Assembly: GCA_964607765.1 (NCBI GenBank)
Contig: CAZSNT010000253.1
Location: 1-10,650 of the forward strand
Source of the DNA: CAZSNT01 sp964607765
Lineage (GTDB): Bacteria; Verrucomicrobiota; Lentisphaeria; Oligosphaerales; JABHEG01
DNA: 10,650 bases
Reading direction: 5' to 3'
Shown: positions 1 to 5,492 of the stretch, piece by piece
How positions within the stretch are numbered: the stretch's first letter is position 1
How the letters are laid out: every line of letters starts with the position of its first letter
Program-made: the position numbers and the translations under genes
Notes under the pieces: generated by a model
What the model saw: only the letters and a program-made list of their open reading frames with translations
Told to the model about the DNA's origin: nothing
The model's database searches: none

Positions 1-40
1 GGCGCAGGGCCGGTGGGGTTCCCGCTTTCTCGCGCTTATC

Positions 41-71
41 TTGACGCCATTCTGCACTAGGCGGGTAATAT
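41..71 (+). promoter_or_regulatory. Probable sigma70-type promoter of the RND operon
   Basis: TTGACG at 41-46 matches the -35 consensus at 5 of 6 bases. A -10 candidate follows: GGTAAT at 64-69 (17-bp spacer, 4/6), or TAATAT at 66-71 (19-bp spacer, 4/6). Transcription would start near 76-80, which leaves a leader of about 145 nt before the transporter. The -35 is good and the -10 mediocre, so the promoter may be weak or regulated. The palindrome at 72-101 sits over the expected start point. Confidence 0.45.
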
Positions 72-101
72 GACACGCAAAACCCGTGTCTGTTTTACAC
101 G
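72..101. promoter_or_regulatory. Overlapping inverted repeats, operator-like
   Basis: GACACG (72-77), a 7-nt spacer and CGTGTC (85-90) form a perfect 19-bp inverted repeat. The middle arm CGTGT (85-89) can instead pair with ACACG at 97-101, again across 7 nt. ACACG/CGTGT arms therefore recur at 73, 85 and 97, exactly 12 bp apart. The position just downstream of the predicted -10 is typical of a repressor operator, for example of the TetR type that often controls RND pumps. As RNA, the two hairpins would be mutually exclusive. No regulator gene lies in the window, so the binding protein is unknown. Confidence 0.4.
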
Positions 102-139
102 TTTCGGTGCAGCCGCTATCTTGGGAAGGAGGGAAGAGC

Positions 140-187
140 ATGAGTGGTGGCGTGAGCAAGATGAACACCGGGCTCATGGGCGAGTAA
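140..187 (+). CDS. Possible 15-codon leader peptide upstream of the RND gene
   Basis: A strong Shine-Dalgarno, AAGGAGGG at 126-133, lies 6 nt before ATG 140. The frame reads MSGGVSKMNTGLMGE and stops at TAA 185-187, inside the first heptad of the repeat array. ATG 140 is in frame with the transporter start at 224 (84 nt, 28 codons), and this TAA is the only stop between them. Translation here could feed the transporter by re-initiation, since ATG 224 has no recognisable Shine-Dalgarno of its own. Alternatively, 140 was once the transporter start and the repeat introduced the stop. The peptide resembles nothing known; the support is the RBS and its placement. Confidence 0.35.
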   Translation: MSGGVSKMNTGLMGE

Positions 188-223
188 CGAGTAACGGCTA
201 GCGAACAACGAGTAACGAACACC
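182..223 (+). repeat. Degenerate heptanucleotide tandem array (6 units)
   Basis: Six contiguous 7-nt units fill this stretch: GAGTAAC, GAGTAAC, GGCTAGC, GAACAAC, GAGTAAC, GAACACC. The array ends on the base before the ATG of the RND transporter, so it occupies the place of the ribosome-binding site. Heptanucleotide short tandem repeats (STRR) are known from filamentous cyanobacteria, and similar GAGTAAC-like arrays occur between genes in other bacteria. Nothing suggests a coding role. Changes in unit number would alter the spacing between the leader stop and the transporter start. Confidence 0.8.
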
Positions 224-3200
224 ATGAAACTGGCAATGACCAACTTCAGCCTGAAGCACCCGCGGCTTATCCTGGCGATAGTCGTGGTCGTGACGGTGGC
301 CTTGGCGGCACAGTTCCCGAAAGTGCGCTTCGACAATGACCCGGAGAACATGCTCGCCGAGACCGAGCATGTGCGGGTATTTCACAACCGGGTCAAGGAG
401 AAGTTCGGGCTGTACGACTTCGTGATCGTGGGGGTTGTCAACGAAGAGCACGAGGACGGTGTGTTCAACGTTGACACGCTCGGTCGAGTCCACGCGCTCA
501 CGACTGAGCTTCTCAGCCTGCATCGCGGCCCCAACGGGTTGCCGGCGGTCCGTGTGGCCGGGGGGGTGCCGGGCGCCGAACGCGTCCGCGAAGTGGACCT
601 GCGTCCCGCCGGCGCCTGGCAGCGGCTCCTCAACGTTGCTTTCCGGCACGATCCGAACCGGTTGTTCGACGAACAGGGTGCGAGCGCAATCGTCGCCCGC
701 GAGCTGATCAGCCCGAGTGTGGTCGACAATATCAAGCAGGCAGACCTCGGTTCGCTGAAGCTCGAGTATCTGATGGAGCAGGCGCCGCGGACCCGGGTCG
801 AGGCACTGACCGTCCGTGCCGACGCCATGGGCAACGCCCTGTACCGGGGCACACTGGTGTCCGAGGACGGACAGGCCATCTGCCTGTACCTGCCGCTGCA
901 GGCCAAGCCGTACAGCTACAACGTGGCTGCTCTGGTCAGGGACCTGACTCGGGACTGGCCCGCACAGGACCAGGTTTTCATCACCGGGCTGCCGGTGGCG
1001 GAGGACACTTTCGGCGTGGAGATGCTCGTGCAGATGGCCACGTCGGCGCCCTTGGCGGGGGTTGCGATTTTCCTGCTGCTGCTGCTGTTTTTCAGGCGCC
1101 TGTCGCTGATCGTGGCGCCGATGGTTCTGGCTGTGGTGAGCATTGTCTGCACCATGGGGCTGCTCATCGGCCGCGGCTTCGACGTGCACATCATGAGCTC
1201 CATGATCGCCATCTTCCTCATGCCCATCGCAGTGGCCGACTCGGTCCACATACTCAGCGAGTTCTTCGACGTCTACCACCGGTTTGACGACAAGGCCAAG
1301 GCGGTGCGGCATGTGATCAGGCACCTGTTCACGCCCATGCTCTACACCAGTCTGACCACGGCTGCAGGGTTCGCCAGCCTCGGCACTACCCCCATCCCAC
1401 CCGTGCGGGTGTTCGGGTTGCACGTGGCGTTCGGTGTCGCTCTCGCGTGGGTGCTGACCATGACGTTCATTCCGGCCTATATCATGCTCGCCGTGCCGCA
1501 GCGTTCCCTTGCCCGACTCAGCGCCAGGTCGGCGCAGGCTGAGACGCAACGCCGGGCCCTCGACCGGTTCCTCGACTGGCTGGGTGGCTTCGGGTACCTG
1601 CGCTGGCGTGCGATCCTGCTGACGACGTTGGTCGTCATCGGTGTGTCGGGCTACGGCGTGTCTCAGATTGCCGTGAACGACAACCCGGTCAAGTGGTTCA
1701 CCAAGTCGCACCCGATCCGAGTCGCAGACCGTGTGCTGAACGCACATTTCGGGGGCACCTACACCGCGTACCTGACGCTGGCAGCGCCCCGAGTCGAGGC
1801 CCACGACTGTACCGAGAAGGCTGAAGCCATCCGGCAGGCGGCGCAGGAACGGTTCGGCGGCGTGTTCCCGGCGGCGACCCGTGAGTTTCTCGGCCAGTTC
1901 GCCGAGCTGAAGCAACTGCTGTGTAACGTCAACACGTGCGACCCGAAGGCGTGCCTTGTCCGGCTCGCGAAGGCCGCCGAGACCATTGATCAAGAGGCGA
2001 CTGCGGCTTGGAACGAGCTGGCGGATGAAGTCAACTACCTTGACACGGACGGCTTGACCCGTGACAGGCTGATCGGCGAGATCAGGGCCCTGAACGTGGG
2101 CAGTGCTGAGACCCGGAGAATGCTCACCGAGCGCCTCGGCGGCGCGGGCGAACGTCAAGGCGAGGCGTTACTCGAATATGCACTGGATGTGTGTGACGAG
2201 TTTACGAGCCTGTCGTTTCGCGATTTCGTCTTTGAGATGGAAGCTGAGCTCACTGCTCCGCTGTTCAAGCAACCGGAGGCGTTGCGATACGTTGAGCGGC
2301 TTCAGGCGCACTTGGAGAGTTTGCCGGTCGTCGGCAAAACGTCGTCCGCGGTGGATGCCCTGAAAAAGGCGTCCTTCGAGCTCAATTACGTGGCGCCGCC
2401 CGCGGACGCGGACGCGGGCGAACGGCGTGAGTTCGACGCGCGCAACAGTGCGTTCCTTGCCGTGCCAGGGTCGGCTGCTGCCGTGGGACAGGTGTTTGTT
2501 CAGCTCGAGGGCATGAAGAAGAAGGACAGCCTTTTCCACCTGGTTACGCGCGACTACCAGGAAGTGAATCTGTGGGTTCAGCTCAGGAGTGGCGACAACC
2601 GCGACATGGAGCGCGTGGTGCGCAGCGTGACCCAATTCATGGCCCAGGATCCCCCCCCGCAGCCGCTCAGGGCGGAGTGGGCCGGGCTGACTTACCTTAA
2701 TGTGGTCTGGCAGGACAAAATGGTGCGCGGGATGCTCTCCGCGCTGGGCAGCAGTTTCGTGGTCGTGTTTGTCATGATGATTGTGCTGTTCCGGTCGTTC
2801 CTGTTCGGACTGCTCTCCATGATTCCGCTCAGCGTGACAATCGGCTTCATCTACGGCCTGATCGGGCTGATGGGCAAGGACTACGACATGCCCGTGGCTG
2901 TGCTGTCCAGCCTGACCCTGGGGTTGAGCGTTGACTTTGCGATCCACTTCCTGGAGCGCGCCCGCGAACTGCGCAACACACTCGGCTCGTGGCAGGCGGC
3001 CAGCGCCCAGATGTTCAAAGAGCCGGCCATGGCCATCAGCCGCAACGCCATCACGATTTCAGTCGGGTTCCTGCCGCTGCTGCTGGCCCCGCTCGTGCCG
3101 TACCGGACCGTTGGCTTCTTCCTGGCAACGATTATGGCGGTGTCCTGGCTGGGCACTCTGTTCATACTGCCGGCGCTGATTACCATGCTGCAGGGCGTGC

Positions 3201-3256
3201 TGTTCCGTGCTCCGGCTCCTGCGATCACACCCGAAAATGGAGAATCGATCCAATGA
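224..3256 (+). CDS. RND/MMPL-family inner-membrane transporter
   Basis: A 1010-aa RND-superfamily exporter of the MMPL/HpnN-like branch, which moves lipids or hydrophobic molecules out of the inner membrane using proton motive force. The RND two-fold layout is clear: TM1 at about 14-30, a periplasmic loop to about 271, TM2-TM6 at about 272-424, TM7 at about 461-480, a second loop at 481-838, and TM8-TM12 at about 839-990. Intramembrane acidic residues D339 (IAVADSVHI, TM4) and D904 (LSVDFAIHF, TM10) sit where the family carries its proton relay. Loop 2 is about 115 residues longer than loop 1. It holds a mostly helical, charged stretch at about 525-730 with C529, C567, C572, C577 and C657, which I do not recognise from HpnN-type pumps. 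ATG 224 is the only start after an in-frame TAA at 185 and has no Shine-Dalgarno. The stop overlaps the next gene as ATGA. The substrate is unknown. Confidence 0.93.
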   Translation: MKLAMTNFSLKHPRLILAIVVVVTVALAAQFPKVRFDNDPENMLAETEHVRVFHNRVKEKFGLYDFVIVGVVNEEHEDGVFNVDTLGRVHALTTELLSLHRGPNGLPAVRVAGGVPGAERVREVDLRPAGAWQRLLNVAFRHDPNRLFDEQGASAIVARELISPSVVDNIKQADLGSLKLEYLMEQAPRTRVEALTVRADAMGNALYRGTLVSEDGQAICLYLPLQAKPYSYNVAALVRDLTRDWPAQDQVFITGLPVAEDTFGVEMLVQMATSAPLAGVAIFLLLLLFFRRLSLIVAPMVLAVVSIVCTMGLLIGRGFDVHIMSSMIAIFLMPIAVADSVHILSEFFDVYHRFDDKAKAVRHVIRHLFTPMLYTSLTTAAGFASLGTTPIPPVRVFGLHVAFGVALAWVLTMTFIPAYIMLAVPQRSLARLSARSAQAETQRRALDRFLDWLGGFGYLRWRAILLTTLVVIGVSGYGVSQIAVNDNPVKWFTKSHPIRVADRVLNAHFGGTYTAYLTLAAPRVEAHDCTEKAEAIRQAAQERFGGVFPAATREFLGQFAELKQLLCNVNTCDPKACLVRLAKAAETIDQEATAAWNELADEVNYLDTDGLTRDRLIGEIRALNVGSAETRRMLTERLGGAGERQGEALLEYALDVCDEFTSLSFRDFVFEMEAELTAPLFKQPEALRYVERLQAHLESLPVVGKTSSAVDALKKASFELNYVAPPADADAGERREFDARNSAFLAVPGSAAAVGQVFVQLEGMKKKDSLFHLVTRDYQEVNLWVQLRSGDNRDMERVVRSVTQFMAQDPPPQPLRAEWAGLTYLNVVWQDKMVRGMLSALGSSFVVVFVMMIVLFRSFLFGLLSMIPLSVTIGFIYGLIGLMGKDYDMPVAVLSSLTLGLSVDFAIHFLERARELRNTLGSWQAASAQMFKEPAMAISRNAITISVGFLPLLLAPLVPYRTVGFFLATIMAVSWLGTLFILPALITMLQGVLFRAPAPAITPENGESIQ

Positions 3257-4083
3257 AGTGTCTGATGTCGTTCCGTGGCTGCCGCGACCTGTCTGTTTGC
3301 CTGTCGGCAGGCGTTGTCCTCGCGGCGGTCGCCGCCGCGCAGACGAGTGCGCGCGCCGCGGACGCCGAGCTTACCGTTCAGCAGATCATCCAGAAGGCGA
3401 ACGCCGCATCTTACTACGCCGGCAAAGACGGACGGGCCGATGTGAAGATGTCCATCAAAGCCGCGGGCGGCGCGCCGCGTGTGCGCGAGTTCGCCATCCT
3501 GCGCCTCAACCTGCCGGACAGCGACCAGAAGTTCTACGTCTACTTCAAAGCCCCGGCAGACGTGCGGCGCATGGCGTACCTGGTCTGGAAGCACCCGGGC
3601 AAGGACGACGATCGCTGGATGTGGCTGCCGGCGCTGAACCTCAAGAAACGCATTGCTCCCGGGGACAAACGGACCAGCTTCGTCGGCTCGGATTTCCTCT
3701 ATGAGGATGTGTCGGGCCGGGATCCGGCTGAGGACACTCACGAACTGCTGGAGGCGACCGCTACGCAGTATGTTGTCAAAAACACACCCAAAGCCCCGGG
3801 CAGCGTGGAGTTCGAATCCTACACCGTGTGGATCGACAAGGACACGTTCCTGCCCCGCAGAGCGGAGTATCGCGACAGGAATGGGGACGTCTACCGTCGC
3901 GTCGAAGCCACAAAGGTCGAGACGATCAAGGGCTACCCCACAGTCACCGAAGCAGTGGCGAGTGACCTGCGCGCAGGCACCACCACGACCAATGTGTTCT
4001 CGAACATCGACTATGATTTGGGCTTGAGCGAGCGCATTTTTACCGAACGGTTCCTGCGTCGCCCGCCCCGCGAAGTCCGATGA
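3253..4083 (+). CDS. LolA-like outer-membrane lipoprotein-sorting family protein
   Basis: A 276-aa secreted protein of the LolA-like group often annotated 'outer membrane lipoprotein-sorting protein'. It has a Sec signal peptide (basic start, hydrophobic 14-29, likely cleavage after ARA at 33-35). The mature part is rich in beta strands, with the typical segment RWMWLPALNLKKRI at 121-134 followed by SFVGSDFLYEDVSGRD at 142-157. LolA folds are half-open barrels that carry acyl chains through the periplasm, so I infer a chaperone that takes cargo from the RND pump. The start is set by the ATGA overlap with the upstream stop and by GGAG at 3239-3242 (10-nt spacing). The open frame continues upstream inside the transporter, but that part is out-of-phase shadow. 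It is unlikely to be canonical LolA, because no lolCDE genes are nearby and the gene is coupled to a pump. Confidence 0.88.
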   Translation: MKCLMSFRGCRDLSVCLSAGVVLAAVAAAQTSARAADAELTVQQIIQKANAASYYAGKDGRADVKMSIKAAGGAPRVREFAILRLNLPDSDQKFYVYFKAPADVRRMAYLVWKHPGKDDDRWMWLPALNLKKRIAPGDKRTSFVGSDFLYEDVSGRDPAEDTHELLEATATQYVVKNTPKAPGSVEFESYTVWIDKDTFLPRRAEYRDRNGDVYRRVEATKVETIKGYPTVTEAVASDLRAGTTTTNVFSNIDYDLGLSERIFTERFLRRPPREVR

Positions 4084-4130
4084 GACCCACGGATGGCAGA
4101 GCCGCCCTACGGATGTCCGGAGAATCAGAA

Positions 4131-4162
4131 GTCACCGAGTCACCGAGTCATCGAGTCACAAC
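4131..4162 (+). repeat. Degenerate octanucleotide tandem array (4 units)
   Basis: Four 8-nt units run in series: GTCACCGA, GTCACCGA, GTCATCGA, GTCACAAC. They lie in the 110-bp gap between the LolA-like gene and the outer-membrane protein gene. The core (GAGTCAC in another phase) resembles the GAGTAAC heptad upstream of the transporter. The array keeps one reading frame open and so artificially extends the downstream ORF back to 4080. Apart from this array and the RBS at 4183, nothing else is evident in the gap; no clear promoter or hairpin was found. Confidence 0.7.
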
Positions 4163-4182
4163 ATCAACCATCCGGAATCCAC

Positions 4183-4187
4183 GGAGG
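4183..4187 (+). promoter_or_regulatory. Ribosome-binding site that sets the outer-membrane protein start
   Basis: GGAGG lies 6 nt upstream of ATG 4194. It favours this start over the in-frame ATG at 4080, which overlaps the previous stop but would place 38 low-complexity residues ahead of the signal peptide. Confidence 0.75.
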
Positions 4188-4193
4188 CAGGCT

Positions 4194-5492
4194 ATGCCAC
4201 GTTCGATCCGACACGTCCTGCACCTGACAACGCTGACCGCTGCATTCGTCGGGTTGCCCGGCCTGGCGTTCGAACTACCCGAACGTCTGGCGTTGGACCT
4301 GCACGGGTTCGTTGACGTCCGGGGTGGCCTCCGCACTCGCGATGACCGTTACGAAGGGGATACGAGCCTGGCGGAAACACGGCTGCAGCTCGACATCAGC
4401 CGCATGGGGGATCTGGCTACCATTCGCGTCCGCGCCGACGCCATCCACGACAGTGCGGCTGAAGACGTCAACGGCGATCTGCAGACCGGTACGGGCGTGG
4501 TTGACCTGCGCGAGGCCAGCGTGCTGTTTTCGCCGCTCGCCATCGTCGACATCAAGCTGGGCCGCCAGATCCTGACGTGGGGCACGGGCGATCTCGTGTT
4601 CATCAACGATCTGTTCCCCAAAGATTGGCAGTCGTTCTTCCTCGGGCGCGACGATGAGTACTTGAAGGCGCCGTCCGATGCCGTTTTTGTCAGCGTTTTC
4701 CCCGGGCCGTTGACGATCGACGTGGCGTATGCGCCGCAGTTCGATGCGGATCGCTTCGTGCGCGGCGAGCGGCTGTCATTCTGGAATCCTGCGTTGGGAC
4801 GGCGCAGCGGCCGAGACGCCGTGGTCGACGCTGATCTGCCCGACGAGTGGCTGAGAGACGATGAAACCGCCGTGCGCGTGTCCGGCACGGTCGGCAGCTT
4901 CGAGCTGGCCGGCTACGCCTACCACGGGTTCTGGAAGAGCCCTGAGGGGCAAGACGCCGCAACGGGCCGCGCGGCCTTCCCGGAGCTTGCCGTCTACGGA
5001 GCCAGTGCGCGCGGCGCAGTGGGGCAGGGCATCGCGAACCTGGAAATCGGCTACTACCACTCCCAAGACGATCGCGACGGGGACGACCCACTGATCCCGA
5101 ACAGCGAAGGGCGCATCCTCGCCGGGTATGAACGTGAGTTGGGTCGTGATTTGACCGCTCGCGTCCAGGTCTACCTGGAGAGCATGGACGACCATGGCGC
5201 CTACTGCCGAACCCAGCCGGCCGGTGCGAAACAGCGCGACCGGAACAGACACACACTGACGCTGCGCCTGACCAAACAGCTCCTGAATCAGAACCTGCTT
5301 CTTTCCCTGTTTCTGCGCTACTCGCCCTCCGACAGGGATGTGTATGTTCGACCCTCTGTTCGCTACAAGCTCACCGACGCGTGGCTGGTCACAGCCGGCG
5401 GCAACCTGTTTTTCGGCGAGGACGACTACACGTTCCTCGGTCAGTTCGAGACGAACACCAACGTCTACGCCGGCATGCGTTACAGCTTCTGA
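4194..5492 (+). CDS. Outer-membrane beta-barrel protein, partner of the RND system
   Basis: A 432-aa exported protein. A signal peptide spans about residues 1-25 (basic start, hydrophobic core, likely cleavage near LPGLA). Alternating amphipathic strands follow to the C-terminus. The last residues, NVYAGMRYSF, end in aromatic-x-Phe, the usual BAM recognition signal for barrels. The N-terminal half has a conserved-looking block, LGRQILTWGTGDLVFINDLF at 122-141 then WQSFFLGRDDEYLK at 145-158. I associate this block with porin-like proteins encoded beside RND and LolA-like genes, loosely DUF1302-like. I infer an outer-membrane acceptor or channel for the cargo of the upstream pump. No lipobox is seen. 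A single Cys lies at 338. The gene is co-directional after a 110-bp gap, so it may be co-transcribed. Its 3' end overlaps the convergent permease gene by 13 bp. The exact family is uncertain. Confidence 0.85.
   Translation: MPRSIRHVLHLTTLTAAFVGLPGLAFELPERLALDLHGFVDVRGGLRTRDDRYEGDTSLAETRLQLDISRMGDLATIRVRADAIHDSAAEDVNGDLQTGTGVVDLREASVLFSPLAIVDIKLGRQILTWGTGDLVFINDLFPKDWQSFFLGRDDEYLKAPSDAVFVSVFPGPLTIDVAYAPQFDADRFVRGERLSFWNPALGRRSGRDAVVDADLPDEWLRDDETAVRVSGTVGSFELAGYAYHGFWKSPEGQDAATGRAAFPELAVYGASARGAVGQGIANLEIGYYHSQDDRDGDDPLIPNSEGRILAGYERELGRDLTARVQVYLESMDDHGAYCRTQPAGAKQRDRNRHTLTLRLTKQLLNQNLLLSLFLRYSPSDRDVYVRPSVRYKLTDAWLVTAGGNLFFGEDDYTFLGQFETNTNVYAGMRYSF

Noticed and set aside
116..2158. 680-codon open frame on the minus strand opposite the RND transporter
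   Set aside because: It is low-complexity and His/Arg/Gln-rich, with no domain. It reads the heptad repeat as protein at its N-terminus. The plus strand has clear RND topology, so this is a GC-driven shadow.
2989..3252. N-terminal extension of the LolA-like gene
   Set aside because: It lies inside the transporter's conserved TM11-TM12 coding region in another frame. A signal peptide begins at ATG 3253.
4080..4193. Upstream in-frame start of the barrel gene overlapping the LolA-like stop
   Set aside because: The extension is translated octanucleotide repeat and would bury the signal peptide. ATG 4194 has GGAGG at 6 nt.
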